Source: Paraburkholderia sp. BCC1886 (GTDB taxonomy: Bacteria; Pseudomonadota; Gammaproteobacteria; Burkholderiales; Burkholderiaceae). From it: a DNA stretch of 64,000 bases. The stretch covers positions 124,001 through 188,000 of the forward strand of contig NZ_CAAJGK010000041.1 of assembly GCF_900996245.1 (NCBI RefSeq). The letters are read 5' to 3'. Position 1 is the first letter of the stretch. Each line of letters begins with the position of its first letter. Under the pieces are notes generated by a model that was given only the letters and a program-made list of their open reading frames with translations, was not told the DNA's origin and ran no database searches. A program made the translations under genes and the position numbers. This document shows, piece after piece, positions 1 to 7,983 of the stretch.

Positions 1-67
1 GCCGCTTTCTCTTGCTTACTTCTCTTTGCGGCGGCAAAGAGAAGTAAGTGCCCCCCCGCACAGGGGG
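1..67. repeat. Burkholderia-type dispersed hairpin repeat (partial)
   Basis: Two hairpins lie back to back. The first has perfect 15-bp arms at 15-29 and 34-48 (arm CTTACTTCTCTTTGC) with a 4-base loop. The second pairs CCCCC at 53-57 with GGGGG at 63-67. From memory, this pattern (AAGTAAGTGC, then a CCCC...GGGG hairpin, then AACGCTAATAGACC) recurs between genes in many Paraburkholderia genomes. It may act as a transcription terminator or REP-like element. The element touches the window edge, so it may be incomplete. Confidence 0.6.
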
Positions 68-306
68 AACGCTAATAGACCACTAACAATACAAGGAGAG
101 GCCAAAAAGCCAGTGCAACGAAAAAAGCCCAGTGCAACGTATAACCCTTAGACTGCACGTCCCGTGCCAACAGAAAAAATAAAAAAACAGCCACATCCCC
201 CCACACCCATACCCTCTACAATCAAAAAACGCCCGGAACCTTAAGCCCACCGCAGGTCCAACCCCATCACGAGCAACATCACCGAGCACTCAAAGGAGAG
301 ACCCTG
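68..306. other. Intergenic region with a short direct repeat
   Basis: No convincing gene is seen. A 17-18 bp direct repeat (AAAAAGC followed by CAGTGCAACG) lies at 104-120 and 122-139. The stretch 165-290 is rich in A and C. A good ribosome-binding site (AAAGGAGAG, about 292-300) belongs to the next gene. Confidence 0.5.
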
Positions 307-2583
307 ATGCAGCAGCCAGAAGCCCTCGGCGGCCTGTCCCACTCGGGCGGAGTCCGCCCGGAAAACGAACCCGACGGCGCCTTCATCCCCACGGAAAACC
401 TCAATGTCGCAAGCGCGGCCCAGCATGTGCTCAAGTCCGGCGACACCTTCATCGTCAACGACCCGCTAGGCGACATCACCGGCCATGAAGACGGCCTGTT
501 CGTCAACGACACCCGCGTTCTCTCCAATCTGCGTCTCACCTTCGGCGGCCGCGCGCCGTCGCTGCTCTCCGGCAGCGTCAGCAGCGACAACACGTCGTTT
601 ACCGCCCACCTGACCAATCGCCCCTTACCGCCGCTAGGCGGTGACAGCACACCAGAAGGCGTCATCCACGTCGAACGCGTTCGCGTGCTCTCCGGCACCG
701 TCCTCAACGAGGCTATCGAACTCACCAACTACGGCACCAGCGACGCCATCGTGCCGCTGTCCATCTCCTTCGCCAGCGACTTCCGCGACATGTTCGAAGT
801 GCGTGGCCTAAGACGCGACAAGCATGGCCGGGTTCAACCGGCCCGCGTCGAAAACCGTGAAGTCCTGCTCGGCTACGTCGGTCTCGACGACGTCGCGCGT
901 AACGTGCAAATCGCCTTCTCCCCCGAACCCGACAAGCTGTTCGCCGATCGCGCCGACTACACCGTCAAGTTGCCCGCGCAAGCCTGCGTGTCGATCTATC
1001 TGTCAGTCGCCGTGCAAGTCGTGCCGCGCGCGGAATATGCCGACGCCAGCGTCGCGAAACCCACTCACCCGGCGACCGAAGCGCATCTGTCGCAAATCGA
1101 TGCGGAACGTCCGCGCGTCGGCCGCGCCGCAGTGCGCGCCGCGCTCGTCGACGCTCACCTCGTCATGCGCGAGCGGCGCCGCGCAACCGCGCGCGTGCGC
1201 TCGAGCAATCCGCTCTTCAACGCATGGATCGACCGCTCGCTCGCCGACCTGGGTCTGCTCACCACGGACCTCGCCACCGGCCCCTATCCGTATGCGGGCA
1301 TCCCGTGGTTCTCCACGCCGTTCGGCCGCGATGCCGTCATCACGTCACTGCAGTCGCTCTGGTTGCAACCGCAACTGGCCGCCGGCGTGTTGCGCTTTCT
1401 CGCCGAGCATCAAGCCCGCGAGAACTCGCCGTTCCGCGATGCGGCGCCCGGCAAGATCATGCACGAGATGCGCAAAGGCGAAATGGCGGCCACCGGTGAA
1501 GTGCCGTTCGCGCTGTATTACGGCGGGGTCGACACCACGCCACTGTTCATCGTGCTGGCCGGCGCTTACGCGGCCCGGACCGGCGACCTCGGTCTGATCG
1601 ACGAACTGTGGCCGGCGCTGGAACGCGCGGCGCAGTGGGTCGCAGGCGTGTGCGACAAGAATCGCTTCGGGCTGCTCGACTATCAGCGCGAATCGGATGG
1701 CGGCCTCGCCAATCAAGGCTGGAAAGATAGCCATGACTCGGTATTCCACGCAGACGGTCGCTTCCCCGATGGGCCCATCGCGCTAGTCGAAGTGCAAGCC
1801 TATGCCAGCGCGGCGTTCGACACGATGGCCCATTTCGCGGGGCTACGCGGATTGAACGAAGCAGCGGCTAATTACAACGAGCGCGCCAAAAAAATCCGTC
1901 AGTGCGTCGAAGAAAAGTACTGGATGGAAGAGTCCGGTTTCTACGGCATCGCGCTCGACGGACACGGCGAATTGTGCCGCGTGATGGCGTCGAATGCGGG
2001 GCATCTGCTGGCCTTCGGTCTGCCGTCGCGCGAACGCGGCGAATCCGTCGTGCGGGCACTCGACTCCACGCTGTTCCACACCGGCTGGGGCGTGCGTACG
2101 CTGGCCGCGAGCCAGGCGCGTTTCAATCCGATGGCCTATCACAACGGTTCGGTCTGGCCACACGATAACGCGCTCTGCGCGCGCGGTCTGTCGCAATACG
2201 GCGGTAAAGCTGCCGCCGTGCGGCTGTTGCAGGCGTTGTTCCAGGCGGCGGTCAATTTCGACATGCGTTTGCCCGAACTGTTCTGCGGCTTTCCGCGGCG
2301 GCGCGGCGAACCGCCTACCGCGTATCCCGTCGCGTGCTTGCCGCAGGCATGGGCAGCAGGCTCGCCGTTCATGATGCTAGAGGCATGTCTGGGTATCACG
2401 ATCGACGCGAAAAAACGCGAGGTGCTGATCGAACAACCCATGCTGCCCGAAGGGATCGACTGGCTCGAAGTCAACGATATGCGTGTGGGCGATGCATCGG
2501 TCTCCATCACGTTCCGGCGCATCGGCGACAAGGTGGTCGCGTCGGCGGAGCAGGGCGATGTGAGAGTGGTCGCGTTGTTGTAA
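307..2583 (+). CDS. Amylo-alpha-1,6-glucosidase / glycogen-debranching-type GH
   Basis: This 758-residue protein has an N-terminal debranching-enzyme domain of the GDE_N_bis type (about residues 35-230, with SGDTFIVNDPLGDITG). An (alpha/alpha)6 glucosidase barrel follows (about 300-740), including YAGIPWFSTPFGRDA near residues 329-343 and PTAYPVACLPQAWAAGSPF near 669-688. Such proteins act in the cytoplasm on alpha-1,6 branches of glycogen-like glucans; the exact substrate is inferred from the family. The ATG is preceded by AAAGGAGAG at good spacing. The gene stands alone: the next gene has its own operator and start signals. Confidence 0.88.
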   Translation: MQQPEALGGLSHSGGVRPENEPDGAFIPTENLNVASAAQHVLKSGDTFIVNDPLGDITGHEDGLFVNDTRVLSNLRLTFGGRAPSLLSGSVSSDNTSFTAHLTNRPLPPLGGDSTPEGVIHVERVRVLSGTVLNEAIELTNYGTSDAIVPLSISFASDFRDMFEVRGLRRDKHGRVQPARVENREVLLGYVGLDDVARNVQIAFSPEPDKLFADRADYTVKLPAQACVSIYLSVAVQVVPRAEYADASVAKPTHPATEAHLSQIDAERPRVGRAAVRAALVDAHLVMRERRRATARVRSSNPLFNAWIDRSLADLGLLTTDLATGPYPYAGIPWFSTPFGRDAVITSLQSLWLQPQLAAGVLRFLAEHQARENSPFRDAAPGKIMHEMRKGEMAATGEVPFALYYGGVDTTPLFIVLAGAYAARTGDLGLIDELWPALERAAQWVAGVCDKNRFGLLDYQRESDGGLANQGWKDSHDSVFHADGRFPDGPIALVEVQAYASAAFDTMAHFAGLRGLNEAAANYNERAKKIRQCVEEKYWMEESGFYGIALDGHGELCRVMASNAGHLLAFGLPSRERGESVVRALDSTLFHTGWGVRTLAASQARFNPMAYHNGSVWPHDNALCARGLSQYGGKAAAVRLLQALFQAAVNFDMRLPELFCGFPRRRGEPPTAYPVACLPQAWAAGSPFMMLEACLGITIDAKKREVLIEQPMLPEGIDWLEVNDMRVGDASVSITFRRIGDKVVASAEQGDVRVVALL

Positions 2584-2726
2584 CGCCAGCTGCATTTCTG
2601 GCTGTCGATCGATCTTCGACGCCAACCCGGTTCGGCGCGCGAAGTAGCGCGCGGCGAACCGAAGCTATGTTGGGCAAGCAGGCGAGGCGGCCTCCAACCC
2701 CTGTTGGCCGCGCATCCCCGGGTGGT

Positions 2727-2738
2727 AACATTTGTTGT
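2727..2738. promoter_or_regulatory. Putative RpiR operator in front of the regulator gene
   Basis: AACATTTGTTGT here is the exact reverse complement of 12 bases of the operator at 3689-3702, upstream of the aminotransferase. It lies 32 bp before the regulator's ATG, in the expected promoter zone, which suggests autoregulation. The match is seen in the sequence; binding is inferred. Confidence 0.6.
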
Positions 2739-2770
2739 CATCCTTCTCGACCGCTCGCCCGGTACACCGC

Positions 2771-3625
2771 ATGCCAGACAGCTTCGACCAGCTTGCCGCG
2801 CTCATTCGCGCGCGCTTCTCCGAACTCAGTCCGCAATTCCAGATGGGCGCGGCTTTTCTGCTCGATCACCCCGACGAAGTCGCCGTTTCGTCGATGCGTA
2901 AAGTGGCCGAGCGCGCCCAGGTTCAGCCGGCATCGCTCGTCCGCTTATCGCAGCAACTCGGCTTTCCCGGCTGGAACGAATTGCGCAGTCTGTTCGTCGC
3001 GCGGGTTCGTACGCGGCCCGAACCGTTGGCGAGCCGCGCGCGTTCGCTGGTCAAATCGAAGGACGTACTCGCGACCGACCTGCTGCTCGCGCAGCAACAC
3101 AACCTCGAAGTGACCGCCGCGCCCGGTTCGCGGGCGATTGTCGAAACGGCTCGCCTGCTGCGGCGCGCGCCCCACGTTCATGTGGCCGGCTTCCGCTCCT
3201 GTTATGCGGTGGCGTTCGGGCTCGTGTACGGCTACCGGCTGTTCCGTTCGTCCGTGTCGCTACTCAACGGCGAGGCGGGCACGTTGGAGATGCAATTGCG
3301 TACGGTCGAGCGCGATAGCGCGACCATCGTCATCAGTTTTGCGCCGTATTCAGTCGAAGCGCTGCGGGTCGCCGAAGCAGCGCTCGAGAAGGGCAGCAAG
3401 CTGATCGCCATCACCGACAGCGCGGTATCGCCCATTGCGCTGAACGCCGACAAGGTGCTGATTTTCTCGCACGAAAGTCCGTCGTTTTTCCCATCGCTGG
3501 TTGCCGCCACGGCGATTACCGAATCGCTGGTAGCCCATTTGCTCGCGCTCGAAGGCGCGCAAGCGGTCGAACAACTGGCCATCGCCGAGCAGTCCTTGCA
3601 CGCGAAAGGCGCCTACGTAGCCTGA
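2771..3625 (+). CDS. RpiR-family transcriptional regulator (HTH + SIS)
   Basis: The 284-residue protein has an N-terminal RpiR-type helix-turn-helix (about residues 1-77, with KVAERAQVQPASLVRLSQQLGFPGW). A SIS sugar-phosphate-binding domain follows (about 115-260, with VHVAGFRSCYAVAFG and VISFAPYSVEALRVAEAALEKGSKLIAITDS). RpiR regulators usually sense phosphosugars or related metabolites. An in-frame TTG start at 2732 is possible, but it would put the shared operator inside the coding region, so the ATG at 2771 is preferred. It probably controls itself and the downstream aminotransferase operon through the ACAACA-N2-TGTTGT motif. Confidence 0.88.
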   Translation: MPDSFDQLAALIRARFSELSPQFQMGAAFLLDHPDEVAVSSMRKVAERAQVQPASLVRLSQQLGFPGWNELRSLFVARVRTRPEPLASRARSLVKSKDVLATDLLLAQQHNLEVTAAPGSRAIVETARLLRRAPHVHVAGFRSCYAVAFGLVYGYRLFRSSVSLLNGEAGTLEMQLRTVERDSATIVISFAPYSVEALRVAEAALEKGSKLIAITDSAVSPIALNADKVLIFSHESPSFFPSLVAATAITESLVAHLLALEGAQAVEQLAIAEQSLHAKGAYVA

Positions 3626-3685
3626 CCTTCATAGCGCTTGTGGAAGCCGCGGATCTTTGGCCCGCTCCGTCAGCCTCCGTCCAGT

Positions 3686-3715
3686 TTGACAACAAATGTT
3701 GTTTTAAAGTATAAA
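3686..3715 (+). promoter_or_regulatory. Sigma-70 promoter overlapped by palindromic operator
   Basis: TTGACA (3686-3691) and TATAAA (3710-3715) are 18 bp apart, a strong sigma-70 arrangement. The palindrome ACAACA-AA-TGTTGT (3689-3702) overlaps the -35 box and spacer. The same motif occurs inverted before the rpiR-type gene. Overlap with the -35 box fits repression of the aminotransferase/CMD operon. Confidence 0.7.
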
Positions 3716-3774
3716 TCCGTCCTGATTGTTGATATGCACGAACGCGTCTTCAAATCCCTATCAGGAGCAACAGC

Positions 3775-5103
3775 ATGTCCACCGTGTTTCATCGCGCGCC
3801 GAAGCTGCGCTTGCCGGTTGCCGTTGCGGGCGACGGCATCGAAATTATCGATTCCACCGGCAAGCGCTATATCGATGCCTGTGGTGGCGCAGCGGTCTCG
3901 TGTCTGGGTCACAGCGACCCGCGCGTCATCGCTGCAATGGCACATCAGGCCGAGAAATTGCCCTACGCGCACACGTCCTTCTTCACGACCGATGCCGCCG
4001 AACAACTCGCCGCGCAACTGGTCGCGAAAGCGCCGCAGGGTCTCGAGCACGTGTACTTCGTGTCGGGCGGCTCGGAAGCCGTCGAGGCGGCATTGAAACT
4101 GGCGCGTCAGTATTTCGTCGAAACGGGTGAGCCGCAGCGACGTCATTTCATCGCGCGCCGGCAGAGTTATCACGGCAATACGCTGGGTGCGCTCGCCATT
4201 GGCGGTAACGCTTGGCGGCGCGAGCCGTTCCTGCCGATTCTGATCGAAGCGCATCACGTGAGCCCGTGTTACGCGTACCGCGAGCAGCGCGCCGACGAAA
4301 CCGAAGAGGCATTCGCGCAGCGACTCGCCGACGAACTCGAGCAGAAGATCGTCGAACTCGGCGCGGACTCGGTGGCGGCATTCGTGGCGGAAACGGTTGT
4401 CGGCGCAACGGCCGGCGCGGTGCCGCCGGTGCGCGAATACTTCCGGAAGATTCGCGCAGTCTGCGACCGCTACGGGGTCTTGCTGATTCTCGATGAAATC
4501 ATGTCTGGCATGGGGCGCACGGGCTATCTGTACGCGTGCGAAGAAGACGGCGTGCGGCCGGACATTCTGACTATCGCGAAGGGACTCGGCGCCGGGTATC
4601 AACCGATCGGCGCAACGCTGGTGAGCGACAGGATCTATCAGGCAATCGTCGGCGGCTCGGGTTTCTTTCAGCATGGCCACACCTATATCGGTCACGCGAC
4701 CGCTTGCGCCGCGGCGCTCGAAGTTCAGCGCGTGATCGAGCAGGACGCGCTGTTGCCCAACGTCAAGGCGCGCGGCGAGCAATTGCGCACGTTGCTGCGC
4801 GAGCATTACGTGCAGCATCCGCATATCGGCGACATACGCGGCCGCGGGCTTTTCGTCGGGGTGGAAATGGTCAGGGATCGCGCCAGCAAGGCGCCGTTCG
4901 CGCCCGACCTGAAACTGCACGCAGCGATAAAGCGCGAAGCGTTCGCTCGCGGGCTGATGGTGTACCCGATGGGCGGCACGGTCGACGGCAGGATCGGCGA
5001 TCATGTGCTGCTTGCACCGCCGTTCATCTGCACGGAGCGCGATATCGGCGAGATCGTCGACCGTCTCGTCGATTCCGTCGACGCCGCACTGGCCGCGATC
5101 TGA
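3775..5103 (+). CDS. Class III PLP-dependent aminotransferase
   Basis: The 442-residue protein belongs to the fold-type I, class III aminotransferases (omega-amino acid:pyruvate and related enzymes). YVDACGG-like and SGGSEAVEAALKLAR motifs bind the cofactor. LILDEIMSGMGRTG carries the cofactor Asp (D240), and the Schiff-base lysine is K269 in TIAKGLGAGYQP. RBS AGGAG at 3763-3767 supports the start. It is probably co-transcribed with the carboxymuconolactone-decarboxylase-like gene 27 bp downstream and regulated by the RpiR protein upstream. The amino donor cannot be read from the sequence. Confidence 0.9.
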   Translation: MSTVFHRAPKLRLPVAVAGDGIEIIDSTGKRYIDACGGAAVSCLGHSDPRVIAAMAHQAEKLPYAHTSFFTTDAAEQLAAQLVAKAPQGLEHVYFVSGGSEAVEAALKLARQYFVETGEPQRRHFIARRQSYHGNTLGALAIGGNAWRREPFLPILIEAHHVSPCYAYREQRADETEEAFAQRLADELEQKIVELGADSVAAFVAETVVGATAGAVPPVREYFRKIRAVCDRYGVLLILDEIMSGMGRTGYLYACEEDGVRPDILTIAKGLGAGYQPIGATLVSDRIYQAIVGGSGFFQHGHTYIGHATACAAALEVQRVIEQDALLPNVKARGEQLRTLLREHYVQHPHIGDIRGRGLFVGVEMVRDRASKAPFAPDLKLHAAIKREAFARGLMVYPMGGTVDGRIGDHVLLAPPFICTERDIGEIVDRLVDSVDAALAAI

Positions 5104-5130
5104 CTTTCTGCAAGATAAAGGAGACCAGCA

Positions 5131-5685
5131 ATGACCCAACGTTTGCCCGCTTTCAATCCAGCCGATGCTACGCCCGAGCAGAAAGCCGTCTTCGACGAAA
5201 TCCTGTCCGGTCCGCGCGGCAATCTGAACGGACCGTTCCCTGGCTGGATTCATAGCCCGGAATTCGCGCAGCATGCTCAGCGTCTGGGTGCGTTCTGCCG
5301 TTATCGGACCGGCTTGCCCCTGCGGCTGTCGGAACTCGCGATTCTTGTAACAGCAGCGCGTTGGCGCGCGCAGGCGGAGTGGGCCATTCATCATCCGATC
5401 GCGCTGGAAGCCGGCGTGCCGGCAGCGGATGCCGAGGAAATCCGCCAAGGTGGGCGCCCCGAGTTCGCCAACGCCGATGACGCGTTGATTCACGACTTCG
5501 CCATCGAGCTACACGAAACGAAGCGCGTGAGCGACGCGACCTACGCCGCTGCCGTCGAGCGCTTTGGCTTGCAGACGGTGATCAATCTGGTGGGACTGCT
5601 GGGCTATTACACGCTGGTGGCGATGACGCTAAACGTCTTCGACATGAGGGCTGCAGGCCAGCAAACTTTGCCCTTCGCCGAGTGA
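5131..5685 (+). CDS. Carboxymuconolactone decarboxylase (CMD) family protein
   Basis: The 184-residue protein matches the CMD/AhpD-like helical fold: LSELAILVTAARWRAQAEWAIHHPIALEAGV near residues 67-97 and a C-terminal helix pair. The CxxC redox pair of AhpD is absent, so thiol peroxidase-reductase activity is unlikely. A strong RBS (AAAGGAG) precedes the ATG. It follows the aminotransferase by 27 bp and probably shares its promoter, so it may handle a product of that pathway. The reaction is unknown. Confidence 0.85.
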   Translation: MTQRLPAFNPADATPEQKAVFDEILSGPRGNLNGPFPGWIHSPEFAQHAQRLGAFCRYRTGLPLRLSELAILVTAARWRAQAEWAIHHPIALEAGVPAADAEEIRQGGRPEFANADDALIHDFAIELHETKRVSDATYAAAVERFGLQTVINLVGLLGYYTLVAMTLNVFDMRAAGQQTLPFAE

Positions 5686-6106
5686 ATGGGTGAACGACTG
5701 AAGCGAAGTAGTTAGCGGAGCTTTTACAAGCGGCTCGCTTATTTACCCGTTGCACGCGAAGGCATATGGCCACTCGACCACCGCGCACCCCATCTCTCGC
5801 GCCGCCCGGTGCGGCCCGCTTTTTGCAACCTGTAGTTCCAACCCGGCGCTAGCCTCACGCGCCGACGCATTGTTATGAGCAATGCGCCATTTTTCAGGCC
5901 GCTTCCTACTTGATGAACCCGTCCTGCGCTGTCACGCGGCGGGCATTGGAAGCGCCTATGATGAAGTCCGGTCCACGCCCGCGCCTGCTGCGCGGCGCCG
6001 TACTCGCGACCGATGCCGACACCGCAAAACTTCGGGCTGGACCGTTGCGGAGGCATCAGATTCGGTCGTGCAGCGCGCACAGCAGGGCACAACAGGAGAG
6101 CGAACG
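5686..6106. other. Intergenic region before osmC
   Basis: About 420 bp with no supportable gene. An open frame continuous with the OsmC gene extends upstream but lacks family similarity and a ribosome site. A TATGAT at 5957-5962 could be a -10 element for the OsmC gene, with no clear -35 partner. Confidence 0.4.
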
Positions 6107-6532
6107 ATGAAGCGCAAGGCATCAGCAGTCTGGCAAGGCGCCCTGCAAGACGGTAAGGGCACGATTTCCACCGACAGCGGCGTCCTCAAGGAGACGCAGT
6201 ATTCGTTTGCGACGCGCTTTGCCGACGGCATCGGTACGAATCCGGAAGAACTGATTGCGGCTGCGCACGCAGGATGCTTCTCGATGGCGTTGTCCGCGGA
6301 ACTGGGCAAGGCCGGCATCACGCCGGAGCGGATCGCGACGACGGCCGCCCTGACGCTCGACAAGGACGGCGGCGGCTTTTCGATCACGGCGGTGCATCTC
6401 GACGTGACCGTAAAGATTCCCGGCGGCGACAAGGCCGCGTTCGAGAAGGCAGCCGCCGACGCGAAGGCGGGCTGTCCGGTCTCGAAAGTGTTGAACGCAA
6501 CCATCACGATGGACGCGAAACTCGAATCCTGA
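6107..6532 (+). CDS. osmC: OsmC family organic hydroperoxide reductase
   Basis: At 141 residues this is the normal OsmC length. The two redox cysteines are in place: C57 in AAHAGCFSMAL and C123 in AGCPVSKVL. R37 and the EE pair at 47-48 also fit the active site. OsmC enzymes reduce organic hydroperoxides with thiols in the cytoplasm. The ATG at 6107 has AGGAGAG upstream and matches the family N-terminus (MKRKASAVW). The frame is open further upstream without similarity. A rho-independent terminator follows. Confidence 0.92.
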   Translation: MKRKASAVWQGALQDGKGTISTDSGVLKETQYSFATRFADGIGTNPEELIAAAHAGCFSMALSAELGKAGITPERIATTAALTLDKDGGGFSITAVHLDVTVKIPGGDKAAFEKAAADAKAGCPVSKVLNATITMDAKLES

Positions 6533-6569
6533 GCCTGAGCGGCTAGAGGAATTAGACACCGCGGTAGTA

Positions 6570-6607
6570 AAACCGGCGTACGGGTCCAACCCGTCGCCGG
6601 TTTTTTG
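6570..6607 (+). terminator. Rho-independent terminator after osmC
   Basis: AAACCGGCG pairs with CGCCGGTTT, with an inner ACGGG/CCCGT pairing, followed directly by a run of T. Confidence 0.8.
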
Positions 6608-7070
6608 TTGCGCTGCAAATCCCGAGATTATTATGTGCTTTAGACAAAACTCATTCGGTTATGCACGACGCATTTACCGGTGAGCGCTCGATTCATAGGT
6701 AATTTCGAACTGTTTTAAGGCAGTTTTTAAATCTGCCTGCGAAATGATGACGGATATATTAAAGAGATGCGGTCGAGCATTTTCTACTGCATTAAAAATC
6801 CGTCTCAGTAACTCTTGCGATCTTGCAGCGCAGCGCGAAGCGCTTGTCCCACGGGCGTGAGCGCCATTATGAGATGAAAGGTGGGAGGGGTTGGAGGCGG
6901 GCGAGCCCATTCCCGAATTCAAGCAATAGGAAGTAATAAAAAGCGCTTGCCGTATTTAATTTCGATTGTTAATCTTGGCAAACTTTAGAGTTTTCACTCA
7001 GTAGCACTTACGTCAAAAAGCCAGGTGCAATGACTTAATCCACCGCTTACCGGTTCCAAGGGGATTCAAC
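6608..7070. other. AT-rich intergenic region
   Basis: About 460 bp, clearly more AT-rich than its neighbours. No gene was found: the only reading frame (6674-6922, minus) has no family look. The sequence just before the next gene (CCAAGGGGATT) is its ribosome-binding region. Confidence 0.4.
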
Positions 7071-7343
7071 ATGCTGACCGCCACCCTCGATGCTTTCCAC
7101 ACCCCGCCCATCGCGCAATATAACGTTGGCGATGTCGTCACCCTGAAAAACGGCGGTTCACGCATGACGGTCACCTACGTGGGGCCCGTGGCGCTCAATC
7201 CTGGGGAATGGCTGGTCTGCGAGTGGTTCGACGAAAATGGCGAACTGCGCCGCGAAATGTTCGCCCCCGTCGACGTACGTGCCGAACCCCGGTCGATTCC
7301 TGCCGGGTCGGTGCAATGGAGCCGGGTCGGTCGCGCTGCCTGA
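7071..7343 (+). CDS. YodC-like DUF2158 protein
   Basis: The 90-residue protein contains the DUF2158/YodC core at about residues 18-65: GDVVTLKNGGSRMTV, then WLVCEWFDENGELRREMF. The family is small and uncharacterised, resembling an SH3-like barrel. The ATG is preceded by AAGGGGATTCAAC. It stands alone after an AT-rich region. Confidence 0.82.
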   Translation: MLTATLDAFHTPPIAQYNVGDVVTLKNGGSRMTVTYVGPVALNPGEWLVCEWFDENGELRREMFAPVDVRAEPRSIPAGSVQWSRVGRAA

Positions 7344-7385
7344 TTCGGCTTAACGTCGGTTCCAAGCGGTTCTAAGCGGGTCGAT

Positions 7386-7433
7386 GCCGCCCAGCCGCCC
7401 AGCCGTCCAGTCGTCCAGCCGTCCAGCCTCCCG
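7386..7433. repeat. Short tandem repeat, about six 8-bp units
   Basis: Units of GCCGCCCA/GCCGTCCA repeat in tandem with small changes. The array lies between two convergent genes. It may be a slippage-prone tract; no coding role is seen. Confidence 0.7.
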
Positions 7434-7471
7434 GCCGAACTTTCTTCCCGCCAGTTTTTCTACCTGCGCAA

Positions 7472-7783
7472 CTACTTCTGTGAACGGTCGGTCGCCGTGG
7501 CGCGTCGTTGCACGCGCGCGAGCAGCGCAGAAGAGAACGCGCGCATCCGTACGACCTTGCGGTTCTGCACCACGTCGCCCGCAATATTCTTCGGCGGATT
7601 CGGCTGCAAGGACCAATACAGCGCGAGCAGCCATCCGAATACAGTCCAGCCCAGACATGCGTTGAACAGTGCCAGCGTCAGCACGTCGTGACGTTTGCGC
7701 CGGTCCGCAAGCACCGCCGGCAGAAAATACAGCGTCAGTGCGCACAAGGCGGCGACGGCCTGAATCACGACTTGGGCATTCAT
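7472..7783 (-). CDS. Small membrane protein, superinfection-immunity (Imm) family
   Basis: The 103-residue protein has two hydrophobic segments (about residues 5-25 and 37-58) and a basic C-terminus. The pattern ALYFLPAVLADRRKRHD...LFNACLGWTVFGWLLALYWSL matches the Imm_superinfect family, named after phage T4 Imm. Chromosomal members are common and their role is unknown; phage exclusion should not be assumed. Confidence 0.72.
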   Translation of the reverse strand: MNAQVVIQAVAALCALTLYFLPAVLADRRKRHDVLTLALFNACLGWTVFGWLLALYWSLQPNPPKNIAGDVVQNRKVVRMRAFSSALLARVQRRATATDRSQK

Positions 7784-7983
7784 GACGGGGCTCCCCGAGG
7801 CGATCTGAAAAAAACCGAAGCCGCGATTGTCGCGCGATTACGCGTTTTGCGCTGCATTGCGGTAATGACGATGCAAGGACCAGGCGAAGACAACGCGCTC
7901 AGGGGTTCAGCCTGCCGCCCATCGGGACTATGATGTTCGCTTCGACCGAAACGAACCGATACGAACGCAAGCGAGCCGCCATC

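Noticed and set aside
3670..5493. Long open frame (607 residues) on the minus strand opposite the aminotransferase and CMD genes
   Set aside because: It lies antisense to two genes with clear families and ribosome sites, its protein is Arg-rich with no domain, and it would run through the promoter and operator.
7472..7783. Superinfection-immunity family protein as a sign of a prophage
   Set aside because: No other phage genes are nearby and chromosomal members of this small membrane family are common.
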